In this document: in pieces, positions 8,569 through 16,639 of the stretch | Position numbering within the stretch: the first letter of the stretch is position 1 | Layout of the letters: each line of letters begins with the position of its first letter | Assembly: GCF_007786455.1 (NCBI RefSeq) | Contig: NZ_VNJK01000001.1 | Span: 2,378,074-2,442,073 of the forward strand | DNA from: Paenibacillus agilis | GTDB taxonomy: Bacteria > Bacillota > Bacilli > Paenibacillales > Paenibacillaceae | Direction: 5' to 3' | DNA: 64,000 nt | Notes under the pieces: model-generated | Database searches by the model: none | The model's input: the letters and a program-made list of their open reading frames with translations, nothing else | Told to the model about the DNA's origin: nothing | Position numbers and translations under genes: made by a program

Positions 8569-9348
8569 TTACAGCTTGGCATCGGCAGCACGAATCATAT
8601 TATGGATGTTCCCTTCCCATTCATAAATTTTCTTCTGTGAAGCATGGATTCGGGCAAGTTCTGCGACAATGATGTTCAATTCTACAGCTGCTGTTACAGC
8701 ATCCCCTTGCTTAATAGCAGTTCGGTAGCGTTTATTCGCTGCGGTCTTATTTTTACTGAATATATCTGTCATTTTTTTGTTCTCGGCCGTGATCTGCTTC
8801 TTTATCGTTTGTATCGGCTCTAGAGCTTCCCTAACTAGTTTGGCCTTTGTATGCACCTGCTTCTTGGCAGCTGTTAACGTATCTTTTCTCATCTTAATCT
8901 CTTGGCGTGCCGTATTTGCAGAGGCCTTTATACGATTCCTTTCAAGGTCATATCGCAGTGCAGCCTTTTTATCTTTGCGCTTCCTAGCCTCTGACGCTTT
9001 CTTGCCGAGCTCCTTATATTTTGCGAGTAGAGGAGCATGTTTGTTCTCGGTGCGTTCTGCTTCTGTCTTTAAATGATCTACCTTTACCTTGTCGATAAGT
9101 TGAATTTTCCTGTCCACTTCTTTACGCTTTTCATTATTTTGCTTACGCTGCAGTTGGATCTTCTGTTTGTCTAGTTGATTAGCTAACTCCAAGGCACTCA
9201 AGCTGTCATGTAATTGCTCAACGGTACTCAATGCAGCTTCCCAACCGACACTAGAAGCTGATGCATGTGCAGGACTGAACAACAACATCAAGCATGACAA
9301 ACCTACAACGACTAACCTCTTTACGTAACCTCTTCGTTCAAACAACAA
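8569..9348 (-). CDS. secreted coiled-coil protein
   Basis: A 259-residue exported protein. After a basic N-terminus (FERRGYVKR) comes a hydrophobic stretch and an AHASA cleavage site near residue 31; the rest is almost entirely charged, helical and coiled-coil-like (Lys/Glu/Ala/Gln-rich, about residues 60-230). No enzymatic motif is visible. The TTG at 9348 is preferred because AAGGAG lies six to seven bases upstream; the ATG at 9354 directly abuts that ribosome binding site. The gene begins just after the terminator of the cardiolipin synthase gene. A role as a cell-wall-associated or spacer protein is only a guess. Confidence 0.7.
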   Translation of the reverse strand: MLFERRGYVKRLVVVGLSCLMLLFSPAHASASSVGWEAALSTVEQLHDSLSALELANQLDKQKIQLQRKQNNEKRKEVDRKIQLIDKVKVDHLKTEAERTENKHAPLLAKYKELGKKASEARKRKDKKAALRYDLERNRIKASANTARQEIKMRKDTLTAAKKQVHTKAKLVREALEPIQTIKKQITAENKKMTDIFSKNKTAANKRYRTAIKQGDAVTAAVELNIIVAELARIHASQKKIYEWEGNIHNMIRAADAKL

Positions 9349-9383
9349 TACCATCTCCTTATTCAAATTTTCTTCAAACGAAA

Positions 9384-9434
9384 CAAAAAAGCACCTCACA
9401 AGAAAGACCGATTGGCCTATCCTGCGAGGTGCTT
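9384..9434 (-). terminator. terminator of the cardiolipin synthase gene
   Basis: On the minus strand GCACCTC and GAGGTGC arms are followed by TTTTTTG. It lies about 85 bp past the cls stop and only some 35 bp before the start of the secreted coiled-coil gene. Confidence 0.75.
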
Positions 9435-9517
9435 CTTCGCATGTCCATTTGAAATGTCATTAGTATATAGTTGAGCGGATAAAATGTCAACTATCTCCAA
9501 AGCGAGCCCGTTACAAG

Positions 9518-10969
9518 TTATAAGATTGGTGACAGCAGACGGGATATAGACTCTTTCATCCGCACCCAGCGCGAGCGCTGCTGGTATTTCTCCATCGTCA
9601 GCAATGTGGAGACGTTAATATCTTCTTTGAACGCATGACTTAACTGCTGTGCGATTCCTTTATCATAGACAAACGCATTAACTTCGAAATTGAGCTTGAA
9701 GCTGCGGAAGTCAAAATTGGCTGTTCCAACCGATGCAACCTGATCATCAACAACAAGCGTCTTAGCATGTACAAAACCATTGCTGTACAAGTATACATTT
9801 GTACCCGTCTTTAGCATCTCACCAATATACGAAAGCGTAGCCCAATAGACAAACATATGATCCGGCTTATCTGGAATCATTATATTTACTTCTACCCCAG
9901 ATAAAGCAGCAATCCTTAATGCGTCAAGCACGCTTGAATCTGGAATAAAGTACGGTGTTTGAATATAGATGGACGAACGAGCTGATGTGATCATTTTCAA
10001 ATACGTGTTTTTAATATGCTCATACTCCGATTCAGGTCCACTTGAAACAATTTGTATACCCTTTTCTCCTTTGGAAGGGATAGGAGGAAACAAGCTGGGA
10101 ACGTACGTAATATCATGATGCTCGGAAGCTTGATTCCAATCAAGTATAAATCGCGTCTGGATCGAGTATACCGCCGCTCCTTCAATTCTAAGATGCGTAT
10201 CTCGCCAATAACCGAATTTGGGGCTTAGCCCGAGATATTCATCACCTACATTGAATCCTCCCACATAACCGATTTTTCCATCTATAATGACCAGTTTGCG
10301 ATGGTTCCGATAATTCAAGCGAAGATTAATCAGTCTAAACCGGGATGGGAAAAAGGCTTCAACTTGTCCGCCAGCAGCACGTAGATTGCTCAGAAACTTC
10401 TTAGTGAGCTGTCTCGATCCCAGATCATCGTACAGTACTCGAACCATAACTCCTTCTTTAGCTTTTTTGGTCAACAGCTCCATCAACTGCTTGCCCAAAT
10501 TATCTTTCTGGATAATATAATATTGAACATGAATAGACTCTGTGGCCTGCTCAATATCTTTGAACAAGGCAGCAAACTTCTCCTTGCCGTCCGTATACAC
10601 TTCCACTTGATTGTCTTCTGTAAGAACCGCTTGATTGTTAAGCAAATTCATCGTAATTAAGTCTCTATACTCAGCTGATGTGGAATTACGGAATTGAAAT
10701 TGCTGTGCTCGAAATTGTAAGACTTGGGACTGCAATCCCTGATCCAAGCCTCTTTTTTTAATATCATCCCAATAAAACAATTTCGTGCGTTTGAAGTTCT
10801 GGGCAAAGAATATATAGAGCACAAAACCAACGATAGGAATTAACAACAGCACCATGAGCCATGCCCATGTTGAACCTATATCTTTTCTTCTTCCCTGAAA
10901 AATAACGATAAAAGCAAATATAATATTTAATAAAATGATGAGCCCAAGCATCCAAGATGTAATGTTCAT
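9518..10969 (-). CDS. cls: cardiolipin synthase
   Basis: A 483-residue membrane enzyme of the phospholipase D superfamily that joins two phosphatidylglycerol molecules to form cardiolipin. Two N-terminal membrane segments (about 5-25 and 37-56) are followed by two HKD motifs: NHRKLVIIDGKIGYVGG in the first half and HAKTLVVDDQVASVGTANFD in the second. Length and layout are those of Bacillus ClsA/YwnE-type enzymes. The ATG at 10969 follows AGGAAGGTG; the frame opens 33 bases earlier without a ribosome binding site. It is a single gene ended by a strong terminator. Confidence 0.93.
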   Translation of the reverse strand: MNITSWMLGLIILLNIIFAFIVIFQGRRKDIGSTWAWLMVLLLIPIVGFVLYIFFAQNFKRTKLFYWDDIKKRGLDQGLQSQVLQFRAQQFQFRNSTSAEYRDLITMNLLNNQAVLTEDNQVEVYTDGKEKFAALFKDIEQATESIHVQYYIIQKDNLGKQLMELLTKKAKEGVMVRVLYDDLGSRQLTKKFLSNLRAAGGQVEAFFPSRFRLINLRLNYRNHRKLVIIDGKIGYVGGFNVGDEYLGLSPKFGYWRDTHLRIEGAAVYSIQTRFILDWNQASEHHDITYVPSLFPPIPSKGEKGIQIVSSGPESEYEHIKNTYLKMITSARSSIYIQTPYFIPDSSVLDALRIAALSGVEVNIMIPDKPDHMFVYWATLSYIGEMLKTGTNVYLYSNGFVHAKTLVVDDQVASVGTANFDFRSFKLNFEVNAFVYDKGIAQQLSHAFKEDINVSTLLTMEKYQQRSRWVRMKESISRLLSPIL

Positions 10970-11002
10970 ATTCACCTTCCTCTGTATATCTTCATACACC
11001 AA

Positions 11003-11406
11003 CGATCAATACAACTATATTTTTGCCAGATTACAGAATTCTTATATCGAATTCCATTATCAATTTCCCTACTTCATTGTGTTTATTAGCGCTACGGCTA
11101 ATCGTCCTTCATGATGAGTTACCGATACCCTTGAATTCGTGCTCTTTGTTCTTTAGTAAAAGCAGACTTCTGCTTCCCCTTTATATTATTACGTTTCAAT
11201 CCTCGTACGATACGGATACCCTGCTTATTTACGAGAGCAAAATAGTTTCTATTTGGTGAGCTACCAATATATGAGATACTCTTTTATAAAAATAATAATT
11301 CTACGAACTATCTATACGATTTGGCACTCATATTATCACATAAATGATATGTATTTTGTTTGAAATACAAAAAGAGGGACTGAGTCCCTCTTTTTAAATA
11401 AGTATA
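11003..11406. other. gene-poor spacer with an open frame lacking a start codon
   Basis: Between cls and the small membrane-protein gene there is no convincing CDS. On the minus strand from 11283 to 11119 a frame of about 54 codons is open and protein-like (it includes the stretches NYFALVNKQGIRIVRG and SAFTKEQRARIQGYR), but it has no ATG, GTG or TTG near its beginning and no ribosome binding site. It could be a gene relic. The remainder is AT-rich, ending in the terminator at 11369-11395. Confidence 0.35.
11369..11395. terminator. perfect bidirectional terminator
   Basis: AAAAAGAGGGA and TCCCTCTTTTT pair perfectly around a five-base loop, giving T-runs on both strands. It closes the small membrane-protein gene to its right (minus strand). 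Confidence 0.85.
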
Positions 11407-11580
11407 TTAGACTTTAACTGTACCCGTTTGTCTATCTGATGCAATAAATAATTGATTGCCAGTGTCAGTATGCTTCACTCCCGCATCTGAAGTAAAGATG
11501 ATACCCATAGAAATTATCACAAATACTAAGGCACTTAACAATAAGCTTGTGGAAAAAGATTGGGAGTTTGAACTTTTCAA
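11407..11580 (-). CDS. small single-span membrane protein
   Basis: A 57-residue protein with one hydrophobic segment (about residues 10-30, SLLLSALVFVIISMGIIFT) and a polar C-terminal half of about 27 residues. The frame extends 23 codons upstream, but the only ribosome binding site (AAGGGTG) points to the TTG at 11580, eight bases away. A perfect terminator follows. No family was recognised; it could be an exported peptide precursor or a single-span membrane peptide. Confidence 0.55.
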   Translation of the reverse strand: MKSSNSQSFSTSLLLSALVFVIISMGIIFTSDAGVKHTDTGNQLFIASDRQTGTVKV

Positions 11581-11776
11581 AAGTACCACACCCTTCACAT
11601 GGATATACTTACTGGTTTTATGATATAGCCCACCGTTTATTTGTGTCAAGACTGAAAACCATGTTAAACAAGTTCAGTTTAATAGTCTATTTTCTGTTTA
11701 CATCTTTACGAAACATAATCATGAGTCAGTCTAAAACTTATTCTCCAATGCTGACAATTTTCTTACAATAAAACTA

Positions 11777-12946
11777 CTATAAAGTAACTTCTTCATCCGT
11801 CGTCCTGCTTCTCTTTCCTATTCGTAAATAAGGTATTAAAGAAACAATACCTAGTACGGACAAACCAGCACCTACCCATAATGGCGATGTCAGCCCATAG
11901 CCAGCACTAATCCCAATGCCGCCCAATGAAGAACCGACCGCAACACCAAAAGTAATAAACGAAGTATGCACCGTATTTACCATCGTTCCACTGCCCGCCG
12001 TTTTCATAACGCGTGTAATCATCGCTGGGTTCATCGCCACCCCAGTCACACCAATGAATAGGATTGAAATAACAGCCACCAATTGATTTTCTGCACCTGC
12101 AGCAAATAGAACTAATGAAGCCAATAATAAGACTAATCCTAACAATAGAATTGGCATCGTATATTGATCAGCAAATTTGCCGATTACGATATTGCCAATT
12201 ACCGTAGCTAATCCATAAAGAGCAAGCAAATATGGAATACTTGCATCTGTAAACCCCGTCACATCGGTTAGAATAGGAGTAAAGTAGCTAAATGCTGCAA
12301 ATGTACCGCCAATAATTAGCATGCTCGTCGCATAGGCGGACCATAGGTGAGGATTTTTAAAACCAGCTAATTCTTGTTTCAGATTCATTTGATTAGTTCT
12401 AGAGGAGGAAGGAAGCAACCATTGAATCATAATTCCAGAAAGAAGGACAAGAAATGCGACGGCCCAAAAACTGCTCCGCCAACCTACATGTTGAGAGATT
12501 ATCGTTGTCATCGGCAATCCTAGCACGGTGGCGATCATTAAGCCTGCAAGCACGATCGAAGCTGCTTTTCCCCTCGCGTTCGGTTGAACTAACGTTGCCG
12601 AAATGCTTACCGAGACTCCAAAAGCTGCGGATGATGCAATTCCCGTAATTATTCGAGCGATCATCATAGAATCATAATTCCAAGCTAATGCCCCTAACGA
12701 TTGACCAAGGAAAAAGACGACAATTAAAGCCAATAGTGCTTGCTTTCTTCGTATTTGCAGCAGCGTTGCCGTTAAAATAGGACCACCCACCACCATGGCA
12801 CCCGCATAGCCTGTAATTAAATACCCAATGGATGAGATCGAAGCTTTAAATTCATTGGCGAGCTCATTCATCATCCCTGCAACCATAAATTCAGATGTTG
12901 TCATCGCAAATATCACTAAAGCTAACAAATAAATTATCGATGGCAT
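11777..12946 (-). CDS. MFS transporter, DHA1-type drug efflux
   Basis: A 389-residue carrier with about twelve membrane segments, of the AraJ/YdhP-like branch of drug:H+ antiporters. The first helix has the family pattern SEFMVAGMMNELANEF and a motif-A-like loop (QIRRKQALL) follows helix 2. The preferred ATG is 12946 with GGGGAG eight bases upstream; a GTG at 12955 is also in frame. It lies 63 bp downstream of a TetR gene on the same strand with no terminator between them, so the two form an operon. The efflux substrate cannot be deduced. Confidence 0.88.
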   Translation of the reverse strand: MPSIIYLLALVIFAMTTSEFMVAGMMNELANEFKASISSIGYLITGYAGAMVVGGPILTATLLQIRRKQALLALIVVFFLGQSLGALAWNYDSMMIARIITGIASSAAFGVSVSISATLVQPNARGKAASIVLAGLMIATVLGLPMTTIISQHVGWRSSFWAVAFLVLLSGIMIQWLLPSSSRTNQMNLKQELAGFKNPHLWSAYATSMLIIGGTFAAFSYFTPILTDVTGFTDASIPYLLALYGLATVIGNIVIGKFADQYTMPILLLGLVLLLASLVLFAAGAENQLVAVISILFIGVTGVAMNPAMITRVMKTAGSGTMVNTVHTSFITFGVAVGSSLGGIGISAGYGLTSPLWVGAGLSVLGIVSLIPYLRIGKRSRTTDEEVTL

Positions 12947-13009
12947 TTCATACACTCCCCACTTAATATTGTAACGTTCGGTACAAAAATAGTGCGAAAA
13001 AAGAGCGCT

Positions 13010-13606
13010 TTACGCGCCAAATATCGATTCCATAGTTCCATTCATAATTTGTTCCGCCAATGTTCGATTTTGTGTAGATGTGTTCAGAACACGGAATCCG
13101 TAGTAGCTGCTTAAAAATAAGCTTGCCAGATCAACTGCAGATCGTTGCCTTGGAATTTCACCCGTTCGCAATCCTTCTTCCATGATTTTTTCCATCGCTG
13201 CTTTAAGTAATTCAATATGCCTAGAAACAATGCCCTCAACTATCGGGTCCTCGTTGGCACGTTCCAAACCGGCATTAATCAACAAACAGCCCTTAGGACT
13301 TGTTGATTCAAAATCCTCTACCATTCCCCAATTCAAAAAATAGCGTAGTCTTTCTTTAACAGAACCTGTACTCTCTAAGATCGCCGTTTGCTCTTTAATC
13401 CCGGTTTCATGATAACGCTCAACTGCTTGCTTATACAGCTCCTGCTTGCTGCCAAACGTGTTGTACAAACTGCCTTTGCCAAGCCCCGTATCATTGCATA
13501 AATCTTGCGTAGAACAACCTTCATAACCTTTTGTCCAAAATGTCTTCATAGCAATATCTACAATGGAGGTGTGCTCAAAATCTCGAGGTCTGCCGCGTTT
13601 ACTCAA
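13010..13606 (-). CDS. TetR-family regulator of the MFS operon
   Basis: A 198-residue repressor-type protein with an N-terminal helix-turn-helix (about 10-55, AMKTFWTKGYEGCSTQDLCNDTGLGKGSLYNTFGSKQEL split over two helices) and an all-helical effector domain typical of the YxaF/AcrR-like group. The start is TTG with AAGGAG seven to eight bases upstream. It is the first gene of an operon with the MFS transporter. Its promoter is overlapped by the palindrome ACTGATCAGT, the likely binding site for autorepression. Confidence 0.87.
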   Translation of the reverse strand: MSKRGRPRDFEHTSIVDIAMKTFWTKGYEGCSTQDLCNDTGLGKGSLYNTFGSKQELYKQAVERYHETGIKEQTAILESTGSVKERLRYFLNWGMVEDFESTSPKGCLLINAGLERANEDPIVEGIVSRHIELLKAAMEKIMEEGLRTGEIPRQRSAVDLASLFLSSYYGFRVLNTSTQNRTLAEQIMNGTMESIFGA

Positions 13607-13640
13607 TGGTATTCTCCTTCCATTTCAAGGTAGTACAGAG

Positions 13641-13669
13641 ATCATACACATTTTGTACTGATCAGTCAA
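13641..13669 (-). promoter_or_regulatory. sigma-A promoter with operator for the TetR-MFS operon
   Basis: TTGACT (13669-13664) and TATGAT (13646-13641) are separated by 17 bp. The perfect 10-bp palindrome ACTGATCAGT (13657-13666) overlaps the -35 element. A second palindrome, AATGAA-CA-TTCATT (13676-13689), lies just upstream. Confidence 0.75.
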
Positions 13670-13684
13670 CAAATAAATGAACAT

Positions 13685-14065
13685 TCATTCTTTCTTCTTC
13701 CTCTCATCGAGCAGCTTTTTCAGCTCTTCAACTTCATCCTCCGTTAACTTTTCCTGGTTTAAGAAATTGACAAACATCGGTTTTAAAGCCCCGCCATACA
13801 ACCGACGTAAAAATGAACTGCTTTCCGCTTTGATGCACTCCTCTTCACTCACTAAAGGATAATAGAGATAGGTCTTCCCGTCTTGATGAAATCCAAGCGC
13901 ATTCTTTTTGAGCAGTCGACTGATTAAGGAACGAATCGTTGCAGGCTTCCATTCCTTATTGTCTGCTAGTACTTCGATCACCTCATTTGCCGTCGTTGGC
14001 GCCTTAGACCATAGTATCTTCATAATTTCCCATTCCGCTTCTGAAATTCGTGGTATTTCCTTCAC
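13685..14065 (-). CDS. BlaI/MecI/CopY-family repressor
   Basis: A 126-residue winged-helix repressor: IPRISEAEWEIMKILWSKAPTTANEVIEVL and RSLISRLLKK show the family DNA-binding domain, and the C-terminal helix supports dimerisation. The GTG at 14065 is chosen for GGGGAGG eight bases upstream. No BlaR1/MecR1 sensor-protease and no beta-lactamase gene of class A lies next to it, so how it would be induced is not apparent; the nearby serine hydrolase at 14969 is separated by a TetR gene. A perfect BlaI-type operator lies on its own promoter. Confidence 0.88.
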   Translation of the reverse strand: MKEIPRISEAEWEIMKILWSKAPTTANEVIEVLADNKEWKPATIRSLISRLLKKNALGFHQDGKTYLYYPLVSEEECIKAESSSFLRRLYGGALKPMFVNFLNQEKLTEDEVEELKKLLDERKKKE

Positions 14066-14086
14066 TTCGCTGCCTCCCCAACTTTT

Positions 14087-14116
14087 ATTACAAGTGTAAT
14101 AGTTTATTTTTTCCAA
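14087..14116 (-). promoter_or_regulatory. promoter and operator of the BlaI-type gene
   Basis: TTGGAA (14116-14111) and TGTAAT (14092-14087) are 18 bp apart. The -10 lies inside the palindrome ATTACA-AG-TGTAAT (14087-14100), which fits the known BlaI/MecI operator core TACA-N2-TGTA and predicts autorepression. Confidence 0.75.
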
Positions 14117-14171
14117 GATTACACTCACCAATTAAAGTTGTCAACATATACCTTACGTTATTAACGAAGCA

Positions 14172-14203
14172 TGGCAAAAACCCTCATGATAAGATTCACG
14201 AGG
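14172..14203 (-). terminator. terminator of the TetR gene at 14196
   Basis: CCCTCGTGAA and TTCATGAGGG-like arms (CCCTC...GAGGG) followed by TTTTTG on the minus strand. The stop codon of the gene lies inside the ascending arm. Confidence 0.7.
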
Positions 14204-14816
14204 GCTCCTTTTCCATTCCATCTCTAATGATGCTGCAGAAATGTTTTATCTTCTCGAACAAATTGTCCATGTACGGCTCATCTATGATAATCCCATTCGT
14301 TAAATCCGCAAAAAAGGCAGTATCTAAATGTTCAAATGTGATTCGGATGAGATCGAGCGCATACTTTCTCGGTATCCCTTCTTGTAGAGGGACTTTTTCA
14401 AACAACTGATCCCAGACTTGATCTTTATTCGCGAGCACATCACCAAACTTTTCTTCCATATCTGCCTTTAACTCATCAGGTATCGTATAAAACGCTTCAT
14501 ATACGAGCTTGGATTCATCCGGATGCTTGCGATAATACTCGAACTTTCTGCTCATATACAGATGAAGAGCCGCGAAAAAATCTTCTTGTTCAGAAATCGA
14601 ACCCGTATCGAGCGAAGTGCCTACCTTTTCATAGCAATGCTCCAGCAGGCTTAAATAGAGCTTTTTTTTATTTTGAAAGTGATGAAATATTAACGCTTTA
14701 GAAATACCAGCTGCCTCTGCCAACATTCCAGTCGATGTATGTTTATACCCATGACGAGCAAATACAGACAGACACGCTTCCAAGATTTTATCCCGTTCAT
14801 AGAGCTGTACTGGCAA
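14196..14816 (-). CDS. TetR-family regulator
   Basis: A 206-residue TetR/AcrR regulator: helix-turn-helix in residues 8-55 (SVFARHGYKHTSTGMLAEAA and ISKALIFHHFQNKKKLY) and a helical ligand domain. The ATG at 14825 touches the ribosome binding site TAGGAG with no spacing, so the TTG at 14816, nine bases downstream, is the better start. Its promoter contains two boxes with a TGACC core, similar to the two boxes in front of the serine hydrolase gene at 14969-16378. It therefore probably represses itself and that neighbour. Confidence 0.85.
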   Translation of the reverse strand: MPVQLYERDKILEACLSVFARHGYKHTSTGMLAEAAGISKALIFHHFQNKKKLYLSLLEHCYEKVGTSLDTGSISEQEDFFAALHLYMSRKFEYYRKHPDESKLVYEAFYTIPDELKADMEEKFGDVLANKDQVWDQLFEKVPLQEGIPRKYALDLIRITFEHLDTAFFADLTNGIIIDEPYMDNLFEKIKHFCSIIRDGMEKEPS

Positions 14817-14840
14817 GTGCTTCATCTCCTACTTCATGTA

Positions 14841-14889
14841 CTGACCGATCATTCGATAGCATTGTAAACAAAGATGATCGATTGGTCAA
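14841..14889 (-). promoter_or_regulatory. promoter and TetR boxes of the 14196 regulator
   Basis: TTGACC (14889-14884) and TACAAT (14866-14861) are separated by 17 bp. One box (14875-14889, minus strand TTGACCAATCGATCA) covers the -35; a second (14841-14856, CTGACCGATCATTCGA) lies just downstream of the -10. Confidence 0.7.
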
Positions 14890-14968
14890 TCTATCTACCA
14901 GTATACGACAACTGATCAAGGAGAGCATATATTTCGTACCAATACTAGGAATGCTGCGAGTGACTGGC

Positions 14969-16378
14969 TTATGAAGCCTTTGGAGCTACGCGCAAACCGA
15001 TGTAGCAATATAACGTGCCATCTGGCAGCTTCGAGAAGATGACAGGCATCCACGCTTCATTGAAGGAAGGACCTGCGCCTGCACCCGCAAAGACCGTATC
15101 TGACACGGGTACTAGCTCCATCTCTAACGGTGGTGAAAGGTCCTTCATCCCATCGACAAATTCGTATACAAGATGCGGTTTACCTTCTCGTTCTGTAACT
15201 GTGATAATTACACCTTCACGTTTATAAGTACCGATATACGGCGTAAAGTCCACTACTGGTGGTTGTGCTGCTGGGGCGAAAGCTTCCGGCATTTTCACGC
15301 CAGCCAGCTCGTCAAGCAATTCTCGGAACAATGCCGCATAAAGCATACGTGCTCCTCCACCGTTCGTCAACAAGGCGATAGCCACACCTGCTTCTGGTAC
15401 CGCACGTAAATATCCGTACTGTCCAATCGATGCGCCATCATGTCCAAATCCCCTAATACCGTCCCAATCATATAAGGTCCAACCAAGCCCCCATCCATCG
15501 GAACTAACTGTCCACTTATCAGGCACTATGACTTCACATTGCTGCATCGCCGCAACTGTTTCAGCTCTTAGCACGCGTGTACCATCTGGCGCAATACCGC
15601 TGTTCATATGCATTTGTGCGAGCCTTACCACGTCTGCTGCGGTTGCACAAACCCTACCTCCTGGACCTTGCGAACGCGGCATAGGGTCCCATGAGAATGC
15701 AGGCTCTGGCTCCTCTCCCGCCTTGCCTAAATGACCCATTGCCGCTCGAAAACGCAATACTTCCTCAGGCAAAGTCATTGTCCTCGTAAGTCCAAGCGGG
15801 CTAAGCAGCAGCTTTTTCAGTGCTTCGTCCCAAGTTAGACCCGTTAACACTTCTGCTATGCGCCCTAATACGGTATATCCTATTCCGCTGTATGAGGTAG
15901 CCGTTCCTGGCGGGCAATCTAAAGCCACGCCTTTACAAGCCTCAACATAGCGCGCTAAGCAATCATCTCCACGTCCGCTGTTATAGTTGAAGTCACAGGT
16001 CAACCCGCTGGTATGACTCAGTAACTGACGAACCGTGATCGTATTTGTTGCCTCTTCATCCGCAACCTCAAATTCAGGCAGCACCTTTTTTACTGGTACA
16101 TCTAAATCCAAAGCACCGGAATCAACTAATTTCATCACGAGTGTAGCCGTATAGATCTTAGCAATTGAACCGAGCTGAAATACCGAATCCGTTGTTGCTT
16201 CGACCCCAGTCCCACGGTGCAGCACACCGCTTGCCAGTTCATAAATGTTCCCACCTGTAAGCACAGCCAATGTCGCTCCAGGAACGCGATACGCAATACG
16301 CAGTTCATCCAATCGCTGCTGCCAATGAGTAAGATCAAACGCAGCAGCACCGTCACCAATTTTTCCGTTGTAAGTCAT
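14969..16378 (-). CDS. class C beta-lactamase-family serine hydrolase
   Basis: A 469-residue penicillin-binding-protein-like hydrolase without a signal peptide. The nucleophile motif is S71-I-A-K74 (FQLGSIAKIY); the second motif is Y-S-G where Y-x-N is usual; the third is H-D-G (GFGHDGASIG). A C-terminal domain of about 110 residues (from PYIGTYKREG) resembles the lipocalin-like domain common in this family. The substrate may be a D-amino-acid ester, amide or peptide. The ATG at 16378 has AAGGAG eight bases upstream. The promoter is covered by two TetR-type boxes, so expression is probably inducible. Codon choice looks more GC-rich than its neighbours. Confidence 0.85.
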   Translation of the reverse strand: MTYNGKIGDGAAAFDLTHWQQRLDELRIAYRVPGATLAVLTGGNIYELASGVLHRGTGVEATTDSVFQLGSIAKIYTATLVMKLVDSGALDLDVPVKKVLPEFEVADEEATNTITVRQLLSHTSGLTCDFNYNSGRGDDCLARYVEACKGVALDCPPGTATSYSGIGYTVLGRIAEVLTGLTWDEALKKLLLSPLGLTRTMTLPEEVLRFRAAMGHLGKAGEEPEPAFSWDPMPRSQGPGGRVCATAADVVRLAQMHMNSGIAPDGTRVLRAETVAAMQQCEVIVPDKWTVSSDGWGLGWTLYDWDGIRGFGHDGASIGQYGYLRAVPEAGVAIALLTNGGGARMLYAALFRELLDELAGVKMPEAFAPAAQPPVVDFTPYIGTYKREGVIITVTEREGKPHLVYEFVDGMKDLSPPLEMELVPVSDTVFAGAGAGPSFNEAWMPVIFSKLPDGTLYCYIGLRVAPKAS

Positions 16379-16432
16379 TATCATTTCTCCTTCCTCAAAT
16401 GGGAACTTCGTTACTGAGAAATCATTTTTACT

Positions 16433-16483
16433 AACCAATCGGTCAACATGATTGTATTCTATGATAACCAGTCGGTCAATATG
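16433..16483 (-). promoter_or_regulatory. promoter with two direct-repeat TetR boxes
   Basis: TTGACC (16479-16474) and TACAAT (16456-16451) are 17 bp apart. On the minus strand the box TTGACCGACTGGTTA occurs at the -35 and TTGACCGATTGGTTA again 33 bp downstream, near the start of transcription. Confidence 0.75.
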
Positions 16484-16533
16484 TTTTTTTCCTTTTCGTG
16501 GATTATATTTGGAAACTGCTGCAAATCAAACAA

Positions 16534-16573
16534 AAGCAACCTTATCCCCGCTAGAACAGGAATAAGATTGCTT
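16534..16573 (-). terminator. terminator of the Lnr-like operon
   Basis: AAGCAACCTTAT and ATAAGATTGCTT pair with one mismatch, followed on the minus strand by TTGTTTG. It lies about 65 bp after the last permease gene. Confidence 0.7.
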
Positions 16574-16639
16574 AGTCAGCATTGTTATTTAATTTTGTTA
16601 GTTCCGTTATTAAAGGTTCAACTTAATCCTATTTCACAT

